A stretch of 17,236 nt of DNA, from contig CAMPGU010000059.1 in the NCBI GenBank assembly GCA_946885645.1, forward strand, positions 1 through 17,236, read 5' to 3'. The DNA is from an uncultured Haloferula sp. (GTDB taxonomy: Bacteria > Verrucomicrobiota > Verrucomicrobiae > Verrucomicrobiales > Akkermansiaceae). The position numbers were made by a program, and so were the translations under genes. The number at the start of each line of letters is the position of its first letter. Position 1 is the stretch's first letter. The notes beneath the pieces were generated by a model that was not told where the DNA came from, searched no databases, and was given only the letters and a program-made list of their open reading frames with translations. This document shows, in pieces, positions 7,071 to 14,974 of the stretch.

Positions 7071-8495
7071 ATGATGCCTCTCTCCTCATGTCTCCGGCGT
7101 TGGTCTGGCAGCGCGTTTGCTTGGGCGGCCTGTGGCTGGGCAGGCGCTGTGCCGGTAGTGATGAATCCTGGTTTTGAGGACAATCTCAACGGTTGGACCG
7201 CCACCGGAGTCGCCATCACGACCGAAAGGGTTCACGAGGGCGTCCGAAGCCTATCCCTTCAGGGTGGCTCTGTCTCTCAGGCCGTCACGGGATTGGTGCC
7301 CGGCGAACGCTACACGTTGTCCCTCGCCTACCGGGACGACACCCCCGAAAGCTACATCCTGTCCCACGCCCGGCTCCTGATCGGCAGTGAAACGATCGGG
7401 GAAGTCCACAACGGCCAGGACCACGAGTATCTGGATGCGGGGGGATTCGAATTCACGGCTCCCGCCGCGAGCGTGATCCTGAGGATCGAGTCCTTGGCTG
7501 CCGGTCCGGGAGGGCTGCTCATCGACGATATCCGGATTGTCGGGGGAGGCTTGCCAGCTCCTCCGCAGCATCCGTGGGAAAGCCTGGAGGAACCCGGCGA
7601 CGCGCGCGGGGGCCGGAGATTGGCGAATGGCGGCTTCGAGAGCGAAACGAGCGATCCCGAGGAGGACGATTACAACAGCGGCCCCGAGGGCAATCCGCAT
7701 CTGTGCGGCAGCGCGCTGCCCGGCTGGCTCGTCACGCGTGAAAACGTGGACCTCATCCAAGGCGTGAACGCGCCGGAAGGTGCCTGGGTGCTGGATACCG
7801 GCGGCCACGGACCGGGAGGAATCGCCCAAACGATCACCGGATTGGTGCCCGGGGGAGTCTATACCTTTTCATTCCTGTATGCCCGTCACGCCTCTTGGGG
7901 AGAGGACGAAATGACGGGTGAGGTGCTCGCGAACGGGCGGCCGGCGGAATCGCTCGTGCGGACGATCGCACAGACCTGGGAAGACGGTTACGAGTTGAAG
8001 GAAATCCCCGTGCTTGCTTCGGAGCAGGGGAAGCTCACGCTCGAGATCCGCTCCACCACCACGGATCAGGGGGGAAACATCGTTTACGACGATCTCCGCC
8101 TGAAGGCCGGCGGAAACGGTTTTCAAGCGTGGGTGCGCCATTACGACGTGGAGGACGATCCGAATGACGATGCCGATTCGGACGGGCTGGAGCAAGGGCT
8201 CGAGTTCCTGTTGGGAAGCGATCCTTCCACGCGGAGCCAGATGCCCCTGCCCGCGCTGTATGGAAACGAGGTCCGGTTGCGGGTTCCTCTCTCCGGCCTC
8301 GCGCTTTCGCAGGGCTTTGTCCACGAGCTATGGTGCAGCCGGGATCTCGTCGCTTGGGTCCGGGCGGAGGATCCCGGTAGCGGGTGCCGCCTGATTTCGG
8401 ATAGCACCGGAGGGAGCGTCAACGGCGAGCGGATCTACATGGCGGACGAGGGGGAAGCGGTATTGTTCTGGAGACACGCATCCACCTCGCCGTGA
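7071..8495 (+). CDS. Secreted protein with duplicated beta-sandwich binding domains and acidic C-terminal module
   Basis: The 474-residue product has a signal peptide (cleavage near AWAACGWAGA, about residue 26). Two related domains follow, about 28-157 and 183-345. Each opens with a NxGFE motif (MNPGFEDN, ANGGFESE), has a pGW or NGW tryptophan, a VSQAVTGLVPGERYTLSLAY / IAQTITGLVPGGVYTFSFLY strand pair, and ends with IDDIRIVGG / YDDLRLKAG. This is the pattern of DUF642/CBM-like beta-sandwich domains, so carbohydrate or cell-wall binding is a reasonable guess. The C-terminus has an EDDPNDDADSDGLEQGLEFLLGSDP stretch (361-385), a thrombospondin-3/EF-hand-like calcium motif, then a small beta domain, an arrangement often seen at the ends of verrucomicrobial exported proteins. 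No catalytic domain is visible. AGGAGG (7049-7054) is 16 bases upstream of ATG 7071. Confidence 0.75.
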   Translation: MMPLSSCLRRWSGSAFAWAACGWAGAVPVVMNPGFEDNLNGWTATGVAITTERVHEGVRSLSLQGGSVSQAVTGLVPGERYTLSLAYRDDTPESYILSHARLLIGSETIGEVHNGQDHEYLDAGGFEFTAPAASVILRIESLAAGPGGLLIDDIRIVGGGLPAPPQHPWESLEEPGDARGGRRLANGGFESETSDPEEDDYNSGPEGNPHLCGSALPGWLVTRENVDLIQGVNAPEGAWVLDTGGHGPGGIAQTITGLVPGGVYTFSFLYARHASWGEDEMTGEVLANGRPAESLVRTIAQTWEDGYELKEIPVLASEQGKLTLEIRSTTTDQGGNIVYDDLRLKAGGNGFQAWVRHYDVEDDPNDDADSDGLEQGLEFLLGSDPSTRSQMPLPALYGNEVRLRVPLSGLALSQGFVHELWCSRDLVAWVRAEDPGSGCRLISDSTGGSVNGERIYMADEGEAVLFWRHASTSP

Positions 8496-8496
8496 A

Positions 8497-8511
8497 AGCG
8501 GCACCACCGCT
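8497..8511. repeat. Small hairpin between convergent genes
   Basis: AGCGG and CCGCT flank a 5-nt loop immediately after the stop codon at 8495, between two convergent genes (33-base gap). It could help end transcription from either side, but the stem is short and has no T-run. Confidence 0.25.
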
Positions 8512-8528
8512 GCCGGGCGGATGTTCCT

Positions 8529-9632
8529 TCAGTAGTCGAACTTCCCGAAATCGTGGGCTTTCCCGCTCTCCGCGGCCTTCATGATACCGCGGATCACCTG
8601 GATATCGCGGCGGCCCATTTCCCCGGGCACGCGGCTCGGCTCGCCCGTCAGGATCGACTTCACCTGGCCCTCGATCTGGAGCTTCTGCTGGTGCACGTGC
8701 TCGAAAGGCATCGGCCCCTCCGGGGTACTGCCCTTTTGTCCGCTGTAGCCGTAGGCGGGCTCGATCTCGATCCGGCCCTTCTCCGTTTCGACACGCACGA
8801 AGTTGCCGTTCTTCCCATAGCTGGCGAAGCCCTTGGCTTTCCGACCTTCGGAGAACTCGAGCTCCCATTCCCAGTGCTCGGGCACTTCGCTGAATTCCTC
8901 CTTGCGGTCGGTCCAGTTCTTCGCGGTGACCCGGAGGGGGTGCTCCTGCGCGGAGTAGAGGGCGGCCTGCACCGCGTACACTCCGAGATCGTAGAGAGCT
9001 CCGGCGATGCCCAGCTCCTTGTCCACGCGCCAGGCATTGTGGCCGGTGAAATCCATCATGCGGCTGGCATCGGAGGTGTCGATGGACTTCCACGCGCCGA
9101 ATTCCTTCGTCTTGACCGCCTCCATCAGTCTCAGGTGGAAAGGATCCCAGTGCAGGCGGTACCCGATCTGGAGGGTCTTCTTGTTTTTCTCCGCCGCCGC
9201 GATCATGCGCGCGCAGTCCTCCGCCGTGGGAGCCATCGGCTTTTCGCAGATCACGTGCTTTCCTGCGTCCAAGGCCCGGATGGTGAATTCCGGGTGCAGC
9301 GCGGTGGGCGTGACGACGTAGATGACGTCGATGTCCTTGTTGTCCGCGATCTTGTCGAGGTTCTGGTAGTCGTACACGTTGCCATCGGGGATCCCGTACT
9401 CCTTCTGCCACACCGGCGCCTTGTCGGGAGAACCGGTGACGATCCCGGTTAGCTTGGCATTGCCCGTCTTCTTGAGCGCGGGGCCCAGTTGCTTCGTCGC
9501 GTAGTCGCCCAAGCCGAGCAAGGCGATGCCCAAGCGCTTCTCGCCGGTGTCCTGAGCCCGCAGACGGAGGAAAGGGGCGGCGGAAGCGGCCGCGCCGAGA
9601 CGGATGGCATTTCGACGGCTGAAGGTAGTCAT
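8529..9632 (-). CDS. Tat-exported Gfo/Idh/MocA oxidoreductase, GFOR-like
   Basis: The 367-residue product is an NAD(P)-dependent oxidoreductase of the Gfo/Idh/MocA family. It starts MTTFSRRNAIRLGAAASAAP, with a twin-arginine motif SRRNAIRLG, so it is probably exported folded with its cofactor. The Rossmann fold has LGIALLGLGDYA (34-45), and the catalytic lysine is in CEKPMA (Lys131). The C-terminal domain has GYRLHWDPFH (157-166) and GALYDLGVYAVQ (211-222) with Asp215 and Tyr219, as in Zymomonas glucose-fructose oxidoreductase, which is also Tat-exported and sits in the periplasm. Substrate here is unknown; a sugar or polyol is likely. The start at 9632 is chosen because the Tat signal begins there; the 83-residue upstream extension lacks similarity. 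No clear Shine-Dalgarno. Confidence 0.9.
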   Translation of the reverse strand: MTTFSRRNAIRLGAAASAAPFLRLRAQDTGEKRLGIALLGLGDYATKQLGPALKKTGNAKLTGIVTGSPDKAPVWQKEYGIPDGNVYDYQNLDKIADNKDIDVIYVVTPTALHPEFTIRALDAGKHVICEKPMAPTAEDCARMIAAAEKNKKTLQIGYRLHWDPFHLRLMEAVKTKEFGAWKSIDTSDASRMMDFTGHNAWRVDKELGIAGALYDLGVYAVQAALYSAQEHPLRVTAKNWTDRKEEFSEVPEHWEWELEFSEGRKAKGFASYGKNGNFVRVETEKGRIEIEPAYGYSGQKGSTPEGPMPFEHVHQQKLQIEGQVKSILTGEPSRVPGEMGRRDIQVIRGIMKAAESGKAHDFGKFDY

Positions 9633-9777
9633 GGTCGGCGAAGAAAAGAGCGGAAAGGGAATCGCGCAACCTGAAACGGGCGGCGAGGGGCGGGAGCGTG
9701 CAGACCTCTCCGGTGTCGAAATCGCCACGCGCGACGATTGCTCGAAGATTGCCGGGCTGCACCGCGTTCTGGGACCA
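9633..9777. promoter_or_regulatory. Divergent promoter region between oxidoreductase and phosphodiesterase genes
   Basis: The 145-base gap lies between two genes transcribed outward, so both promoters should be in it or reach into the gene starts. I see no consensus sigma-70 boxes and no clear operator repeat. The layout suggests possible co-regulation of two exported enzymes, which is inference. Confidence 0.4.
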
Positions 9778-10683
9778 ATGCCCATGCCGCGTTCGATTCT
9801 TTCAGCCAAGCTGCTGCTGCTCCTGTCGCCCTTCATGTCGTTTTTCGCTCTGGCGGAGGAGTGGAACGTGCGGGACCACATCCCGCTGGAGAAATTCGTG
9901 ATCCAGAGCCACCGCGGGGCGGGGAATCTGGCCCCGGAGAATTCGCGCGAGACCTTCGAGCTGGCTTGGAGCTTGGGAACGATTCCGGAGGCCGATCTGC
10001 GGACGACGAAGGACGGGGTGATCGTCGCGTTCCACGATCACAACTTCGCGCGCATCCTGCCGGATGCTCCGGTGGAAATGAAAAAGCAGGGCATCGAGCA
10101 CCTGACGTGGGAGCAGGTTGCGGCCTTGGATATCGGGGCGTGGAAGGGGGAGAAATTCTCGGGCCAGCGGGTACCGCGGATGGATGCGGTTTACGAGCAG
10201 ATGAAGGAGCAGCCCGGCCGGCGCTTGTACGTGGATATCAAGAACGTCGATCTCGTGCAGCTTGCGCGGGAGGCGAAGGCGGCCGGCGTCTCCGGGCGCC
10301 TGATTTTGGCGAGCACCGATTACAAGCTGATCCGGCGCTGGAAGGAACTCGCACCCGCCTCCTCCACGCTTCACTGGATGGGCGGCGAGGAAAGCGTCCT
10401 GGTAGAGCGCCTCGACGCGCTGAAGGCGGAGAAATTCGCGGCGATCGATCAGCTACAGATTCACGTGAAGCCGGACGGCGAAGGCTTCACCCCCTCGGCG
10501 GACTTTCTCAAGCGGACCGGCGCCGAGCTGCGCGGGCACGGCATCCTTTTCCAAACGCTGCCGTGGCAGAGCCGGGATGAGGCGCTCTTCCGAAAACTGA
10601 TGGACCTGGGGGTCGCCAGCTTCGCCACCGATTTTCCGGACTTCGCGGCGGAAACGGTGAGGAAGTACTATGCGGAGCGCTGA
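9778..10683 (+). CDS. Exported glycerophosphodiester phosphodiesterase
   Basis: This 301-residue protein is a GDPD-family TIM-barrel enzyme, hydrolysing glycerophosphodiesters to glycerol-3-phosphate and an alcohol. A signal peptide is visible (LLLLLSPFMSFFALA, cleavage before EEWN). The first catalytic block is QSHRGAGNLAPENSRETF (His45, Arg46, Glu54), the second is EADLRTTKDGVIVAFHD (Glu71, Asp73, His86). YVDIKNVD later supplies the conserved acidic strand, and FATDFPDF closes the barrel. Length is normal for a periplasmic member. ATG 9784 is an equal alternative start; no clear Shine-Dalgarno decides. It is divergent from the oxidoreductase gene and may salvage phosphate or glycerol from phospholipid debris. 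Confidence 0.9.
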   Translation: MPMPRSILSAKLLLLLSPFMSFFALAEEWNVRDHIPLEKFVIQSHRGAGNLAPENSRETFELAWSLGTIPEADLRTTKDGVIVAFHDHNFARILPDAPVEMKKQGIEHLTWEQVAALDIGAWKGEKFSGQRVPRMDAVYEQMKEQPGRRLYVDIKNVDLVQLAREAKAAGVSGRLILASTDYKLIRRWKELAPASSTLHWMGGEESVLVERLDALKAEKFAAIDQLQIHVKPDGEGFTPSADFLKRTGAELRGHGILFQTLPWQSRDEALFRKLMDLGVASFATDFPDFAAETVRKYYAER

Positions 10684-10697
10684 CCGAACCGGTCTAG

Positions 10698-10922
10698 CTA
10701 GCGGAATTGATTCTGCCCGGCGCGATAGCTGTAGTCCCCCTTGCCGAGGATCTCGACGAGCTTGGGGCGGTCGAGTCCGTGCTTCTTCACGAGATCGTCC
10801 AGGGAATCGCAGTGGTTCCGGAGTTCGGTATTGATGAGGCCCACGAGCAGGTGGGGGTCCATCCGGAGGTAGTTCGAGAGATCCACGGGCGGGAAAATGC
10901 CGACACCCGGCGGCGGAAGCAA
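10698..10922 (-). CDS. DUF4250 family small protein
   Basis: The product matches DUF4250 over MDPHLLVGLINTELRNHC (21-38), SLDDLVKKHGLDRPKLVEIL (40-59) and YSYRAGQNQFR at the C-terminus. Family members are about 55-65 residues and of unknown function. The fold looks like a small helical (helix-turn-helix-like) domain. The start is uncertain: the TTG at 10922 has GGGAGA at ideal spacing and gives 74 residues; a GTG at 10883 (MDLSNYLRMD) gives a family-sized 61 residues but lacks a ribosome-binding site. It converges with the phosphodiesterase gene with a 14-base gap, and lies 61 bases downstream of the coiled-coil gene, possibly on the same transcript. Confidence 0.8.
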   Translation of the reverse strand: MLPPPGVGIFPPVDLSNYLRMDPHLLVGLINTELRNHCDSLDDLVKKHGLDRPKLVEILGKGDYSYRAGQNQFR

Positions 10923-10983
10923 GGGTCTCCCTATGATTTCCTCGTGCCGCCTGCAACCGCTTCCGTGATTGATCGGGGCGTCT

Positions 10984-11484
10984 CTAACCCCCGGTATTTC
11001 GCTCTCCCTCTTCCTTGGGAGCCGGTGAAGAGTATCCGTGGTCGCTGACCAGGTCTTCGTGCGTGTGATTCACGAAAACGGAGCTCCCGAAGGGATGGTG
11101 ATCGCCCAGCACCCGCTTGATCCCGCGATGCCACAGGTCCACCATGCGATCGACCGCTTGGGCGGCGAGAATGACGGAGGAGGGGTTCGCCTGATGGAGG
11201 AAATCGGCCTCGTGATGGACCGAGGCTTCCTCCCGCTCGATGTGGTTCAGCAGGGTTTCGAGTTTCTCCAGGCGTACCGAATCCGGCTCGCCCCGGGTCA
11301 TCGATTCCTCGAAATTCCGCTTCAGGGCCCGCTCTTCGATTCTCAAGGCCTCGAATCGTTTGCGGAGATCGTAGCCCGCGGGCAGACCGATATCGAGGAT
11401 CTCCCGTTCCAAGGCATCAAGTTTCACCTCCACCTCCTGGATTTTCGTCTCGAGGAGGGAAGCAATTTCCTGTTGGGATTTCAT
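10984..11484 (-). CDS. Hypothetical cytoplasmic coiled-coil protein
   Basis: The 166-residue product has no signal peptide or membrane segment. Residues 1-60 and 68-95 are strongly charged heptad-like helices (ETKIQEVEVKLDALEREIL, EKLETLLNHIEREEASVH). A later helix AAQAVDRMVDLWHRGIKRVL (107-126) is followed by a His-rich GDHHPFGSS...NHTHEDL stretch and an acidic/glycine tail. I do not recognise the family. The ATG at 11484 is chosen because coiled-coil coding starts there and the 187-residue upstream extension reads as low-quality high-GC shadow. It is divergent from the membrane-anchored helical protein at 11666. Confidence 0.65.
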   Translation of the reverse strand: MKSQQEIASLLETKIQEVEVKLDALEREILDIGLPAGYDLRKRFEALRIEERALKRNFEESMTRGEPDSVRLEKLETLLNHIEREEASVHHEADFLHQANPSSVILAAQAVDRMVDLWHRGIKRVLGDHHPFGSSVFVNHTHEDLVSDHGYSSPAPKEEGERNTGG

Positions 11485-11665
11485 AGAGGATACTTGAAGG
11501 GATTCCACCCTGCACCCTACCCGCAAATTCTCCCGCGCACCATGCCTTTTTCCCTGCGGAAGGAATCCGGGGCTTGGCGAGGTCCCGCAATGACGGGCGA
11601 TGCCCTTCCGACCCGGGCATTGAATTATAATGGGATCGGCAGATGACCGTGGTAGAAAGGGGGTG
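11485..11665. promoter_or_regulatory. Divergent intergenic region with a consensus TATAAT
   Basis: The 181-base gap lies between leftward and rightward genes. TATAAT at 11626-11631 is a perfect -10 box oriented rightward, 35 bases before the start codon at 11666. The position 17 bases upstream (CCCTTC) is a poor -35. A strong Shine-Dalgarno-like AAAGGGGG sits just upstream of the start codon at 11666. Confidence 0.45.
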
Positions 11666-12607
11666 ATGAAACCCTCCCATTGCTTCGTTATCGTCGTGGT
11701 TGCGGTGCTTGCCACCGCCGCCATCGAGGAAAGCCGCATGGCGTCCCTGCGCGCCCGTCTGGAACAGATCGAAACCACGGCGGCGACCAAGGCTCCGGCG
11801 GCCGCTTCCGATCCGCTGGCAGGCAGCTCCCTGGCCGCTCCGGCTGCACCGCCGACCCGCGTGAGGGAACGGCCAACGGAACCGGCGGAGGCCGGAGACG
11901 CGGAAGAAAGCACTTCGGCAGATTTCGCCAAAACGGTGCGCAAGATGTGGGACAACCCCGCCGGCAAATCGATGATGAACCAAGGGGTGAAGATGGCCGT
12001 GGCCATGATGTACGGCGACTTCATCGACGACCTCGGCCTGAGCAAGGAGGAGGCGGACTACATCCGCGACTTGCTGGGCAAGGGCATGATCGACCAGCAG
12101 GAGGTGGGGATGAAGATGATGGGGGCCTCGCCGGAAGAGCGGACGAAGCTGGCGCAAGAAATTGACAAGCGGTCCAAGGAAAACGAGGAGGCAATCAAGG
12201 CCTTCCTCAACAACGAGGAAGACTACCGGAAATTCACCACCTATAAGGACCGGCTGCCGGAGCGCCAGCAGCTCGATGGCCTCCGCTCGCTCATGGCCTC
12301 CCAGCAGGTGCCTCTGGACGCCGCGTCCGAAGAAAAGCTGGTCGAGGCGATGCACCGTGCCCGCACGCAATCCGGCACCTCCGACTTCAATGGCCCGAAG
12401 GGCTTCGAGGAAATCGCGAAAGGCGATGTCGTGGAGCGTTTCGAGCAGGACTGGGGTCGCCAGCAGGAAGTCTTGAGAAAGGAGGCCGGGGGGATCCTGG
12501 ACGAGAAGCAGATGAAGGCTTTCATCGAGTATCAGGAGCAGATGAAAGAATTTCAGCTCATGGGCTTGAAGATGATCTCCGGGAAGCAAGGCCAGCCGGA
12601 CAAATGA
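11666..12607 (+). CDS. Membrane-anchored or secreted helical protein of unknown function
   Basis: The 313-residue product starts MKPSHCFVIVVVAVLATAAI, an uncleaved anchor or signal peptide, followed by a short coiled coil (RMASLRARLEQIE) and an Ala/Pro-rich linker (about 38-80). The rest is helical and charged: MMNQGVKMAVAMMYGDFIDD (103-122), LGLSKEEADYIRDLLGKG (123-140), SPEERTKLAQEIDKRSKEN (155-173), and repeated LPERQQLDGLRSLMASQQ / LDAASEEKLVEAM segments. The x-LGLSKEE and LDEKQ spacing loosely recalls Spy/CpxP-like LTxxQ helical proteins, but this is not a firm match. No catalytic motif is seen. The start at 11666 is favoured by an AAAGGGGG Shine-Dalgarno a few bases upstream, over an ATG at 11630. 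Confidence 0.75.
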   Translation: MKPSHCFVIVVVAVLATAAIEESRMASLRARLEQIETTAATKAPAAASDPLAGSSLAAPAAPPTRVRERPTEPAEAGDAEESTSADFAKTVRKMWDNPAGKSMMNQGVKMAVAMMYGDFIDDLGLSKEEADYIRDLLGKGMIDQQEVGMKMMGASPEERTKLAQEIDKRSKENEEAIKAFLNNEEDYRKFTTYKDRLPERQQLDGLRSLMASQQVPLDAASEEKLVEAMHRARTQSGTSDFNGPKGFEEIAKGDVVERFEQDWGRQQEVLRKEAGGILDEKQMKAFIEYQEQMKEFQLMGLKMISGKQGQPDK

Positions 12608-12608
12608 A

Positions 12609-12627
12609 ACCGCCGCGCGCGGGTGGT
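12609..12627. terminator. Weak hairpin between convergent genes
   Basis: ACCGCC and GGTGGT can pair (one G-T) around a 7-nt GC loop in the 21-base gap between two convergent stop codons. It could serve the rightward gene; no T-run follows. Confidence 0.25.
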
Positions 12628-12628
12628 G

Positions 12629-14593
12629 CTATCGCGTCACCCAGTCCAGCGGCCTCTCTTTCGCGAGCTCCTTCCACCCTGCATCGCCGCGGACACCGGC
12701 CTGCGACGCGTCGAAAGGCTTGAACCCGATTTTCGCCGGGATCGCCGGATCCTTGAATCGGAAGTCGCCTTCCGCGGGATCGGTAAAGCCGGGATCGGCG
12801 ATCAGCGAATGGCGGTCACGACCGGCCTTTTGCCAATCCGTGAACTTCATCCCGAAGCAGTCGATCGCCCCGCCGTCGCTGCGCCAGAAGAGGTTCCGGT
12901 CCGTTTCGATCCGGCCTTTCATCCCCGCCCCGCCACCCCAGAGAGGCCCTTTTTCCCAGAACACGATGTTCCCGGTGAAGCTGAACGAGAGATGATCCTC
13001 GGGCCGGGTGAACTGGAGCTGCTGGTCGCGGGCGAAGGCGAAGATATTGTTCCGGATGAGGTTCTCCCTTCCGTAGTGCTGGTGGTAGCCGCCGGTGGTG
13101 GTGCGATAGACCAGATTGTCCTCCATCACGATGCCGGTGCTCCCCTCGTCGTTGTAGAGGCCCCAGCCGCCGTAGTCGTAGGAAGTGATGTCGTGGATGT
13201 GATTGTTCTTCAGGGTCGTGCCCTCGGAAGGCCCCAGCGTGTAGATCCCGCCCATATCGCTCAGGAGCCCGTTGCCGATGTGGTGGATGTGATTGAAATC
13301 GATCCGGTTCCTTTTTGCCTCGCTGGGGGCGTAGCCCCAGCGCCATCCGACGGAGACTCCGGTATAGGGGAAATGGCTGATTTCGTTGTGGATGACCACG
13401 TTGTCCCCGCTGTGACCGATCCACATGCCGACCGCGCAGGGGAAGACTTTTCCGCCGTCGCGGATGATGCAGTCTTCCACCAGATTGCGGCCCGTCCCGC
13501 GCCCTTCGCTCATATGGCCGATGCGCGCGCCCCCTGCGCCCAGATCGTGGAGAAGGCAGCGGCTCAAGCGGTTGTTCCGGCAGCTATCGCGAAACCACAC
13601 CCCGTAAAGGCCCGTGTGCGCGATCTCGCAATCCCGGATCGTGACGTTCTCCGCGCGGTCCACCTGGATCACTGCTTCGACGGGAGCCGCCGCTTGGCTC
13701 GGCTCGAAGCCCGCCTCCGGGCAGATCCAGCCGGCGTGCCGGAAAGAAATTCCCCGGATCTCCACATGCGATAGGCGGCCTTCCTCGCCGCCGTCGATGA
13801 TCAGGAGCTTATCCGTGAGGGGCGCGATCGCTTTTATCTTCTGCGGGTCTTCGCCGGGACGGGGGAGGTAGGTCAGCACTCCGCCGGGGGAGAGGAACCA
13901 CTCGCCGGGTTCGTCTAGACCCGCTTCCAGATTCTCCAGGACCAAGCCGCTCTTTTCGTCCCAGCGGTTCCACGGCTTCATCTCCTGCCCGCTAGTGATG
14001 AGGCTGGAGCCTTCCAAGCTTCCGATGAATCGCCGCGTATTATCCCATTTGTGGTAGGCGAGCATTTGCACCCGGCCGAGCGACGCGGGATCCTGTTCCT
14101 TCAGCCATTTCAGGGCCTCGTCCGTCAGCTCCACCGTATGGCGCGCCCGATCGCCGAGTTTCTCTTCCTTCACCGCTCTCATGCGGAAGAAACCGCTGTC
14201 GGGCTCGCGGGCCCGGACCGCGCGTCGTCCGCCGATCCACAATTGCTCGAAGGCGGGCCCCTCGACCTTTGCCTCCCATTTGCCGTCGCCGCGCACTTTG
14301 AAGCCGGAGATTTCCCGGCCCCCGGATATTACCGGTTTTGCCCCGTCCGCCGCGATCAGGCGCAGCGGGCCCTTCTCCGTGCCGCCGTCCGCGGGACCGA
14401 GCCGGATCGGGCGATCGATAGGATAGGTGCCGCCGGCGAAGACGAGTTCGATGGCCTCCTCCGGGTGGGCCTCCCGGGCTTCCCGGGCTTTCGCAAGCGC
14501 CGGCTCGATCTTGTCACCCGCCGCGACGTCGATGCGGATTGCCGCTCCGGCGACGCCGGCCGTCAGGCACAGGAGGGCAAGATGAACGTTCAT
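12629..14593 (-). CDS. Secreted right-handed parallel beta-helix protein, GH141/GH110-like
   Basis: The 654-residue product has a short signal peptide ([17 protein letters not shown]). The N-terminal part shows [20 protein letters not shown] (52-71) and [12 protein letters not shown] (87-98), then [18 protein letters not shown] (115-132), the pattern seen in GH141 (alpha-L-fucosidase/xylanase) and related GH110 beta-helix enzymes. Helix coils follow from about 270 to 545, with repeated N-x-I/V and D-C-x-I motifs such as [38 protein letters not shown] and [12 protein letters not shown], plus [13 protein letters not shown] (475-487). The C-terminus (about 590-650) has a typical [18 protein letters not shown] closing segment. 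Glycan hydrolysis is likely but substrate and catalytic residues are not assigned. The start is at the signal peptide; an in-frame ATG at 14635 would add 14 residues. Confidence 0.8.
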   Translation of the reverse strand: MNVHLALLCLTAGVAGAAIRIDVAAGDKIEPALAKAREAREAHPEEAIELVFAGGTYPIDRPIRLGPADGGTEKGPLRLIAADGAKPVISGGREISGFKVRGDGKWEAKVEGPAFEQLWIGGRRAVRAREPDSGFFRMRAVKEEKLGDRARHTVELTDEALKWLKEQDPASLGRVQMLAYHKWDNTRRFIGSLEGSSLITSGQEMKPWNRWDEKSGLVLENLEAGLDEPGEWFLSPGGVLTYLPRPGEDPQKIKAIAPLTDKLLIIDGGEEGRLSHVEIRGISFRHAGWICPEAGFEPSQAAAPVEAVIQVDRAENVTIRDCEIAHTGLYGVWFRDSCRNNRLSRCLLHDLGAGGARIGHMSEGRGTGRNLVEDCIIRDGGKVFPCAVGMWIGHSGDNVVIHNEISHFPYTGVSVGWRWGYAPSEAKRNRIDFNHIHHIGNGLLSDMGGIYTLGPSEGTTLKNNHIHDITSYDYGGWGLYNDEGSTGIVMEDNLVYRTTTGGYHQHYGRENLIRNNIFAFARDQQLQFTRPEDHLSFSFTGNIVFWEKGPLWGGGAGMKGRIETDRNLFWRSDGGAIDCFGMKFTDWQKAGRDRHSLIADPGFTDPAEGDFRFKDPAIPAKIGFKPFDASQAGVRGDAGWKELAKERPLDWVTR

Positions 14594-14970
14594 TCCGGAA
14601 GGATACCTTGGCGGACGGCGCGCTTTGTCAGCCATGCGGAGGGGCTAGCGGGCACCCTTCCGTTCGCTGCTCGTTTCGCGCCTGTTTCCATGCAAAGCCC
14701 CACCCCGGACGGCAGGCGACACGTCCGATTCCAACCGTATTCTTTCATATCATATTGGTCCGCCGAGGTGTCGCCCTAGCCGATGTCCAGTCGGGGATAG
14801 ACCGGGCCGCGTATCGGTATTATTTCCTACAGCAAGGCCGGTAAATTATTGTAAATCAAAGAGAAATTACTACCGATGCACACGTAAATGCCGTAGCCTA
14901 ACGGGAGGAACTACCGCTTGAAAGAGTTCCGCATTGATGGTTCTTGGTCGAAATGTATCTTTTCCAATTC
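14594..14970. promoter_or_regulatory. AT-rich divergent upstream region
   Basis: This gap separates the beta-helix gene (leftward) from the large secreted protein (rightward). From about 14733 to 14900 it is distinctly AT-richer than the rest of the window. GTAAAT occurs at 14841, 14851 and 14884, the first two exactly 10 bases apart (one helical turn). On the minus strand TATGAT occurs near 14745-14752 and could be a -10 box. TTGTAA (14849-14854) could be a rightward -35, with a poor -10. A GGGAGGA Shine-Dalgarno at about 14903-14909 precedes a short reading frame, annotated separately. Confidence 0.45.
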
Positions 14971-14974
14971 ATGA
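14918..14974 (+). CDS. Possible 18-residue leader peptide overlapping the next start codon
   Basis: A TTG at 14918 lies 8 bases after GGGAGGA, the best ribosome-binding site in this upstream region. It opens a frame encoding MKEFRIDGSWSKCIFSNS and stops at TGA 14972-14974, which overlaps the ATG at 14971 of the next gene as ATGA. The large gene itself has no usable Shine-Dalgarno, so translational coupling from this short frame is plausible. It is too short for similarity evidence and could be chance. Confidence 0.35.
   Translation: MKEFRIDGSWSKCIFSNS

Noticed and set aside
5930..7219. 429-codon open frame on the minus strand
   Set aside because: It lies antisense to the DUF3472 gene, which has clear family motifs; the antisense translation is rich in R, A, H, L, P and V, typical of high-GC shadows.
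8553..9452. 299-codon open frame on the plus strand
   Set aside because: It is antisense to the Gfo/Idh/MocA gene; no domain, and the composition is of shadow type.
12623..13774. 383-codon open frame on the plus strand
   Set aside because: It is antisense to the beta-helix gene, whose repeats and signal peptide are evident; the product is V, D, A and P rich without motifs.
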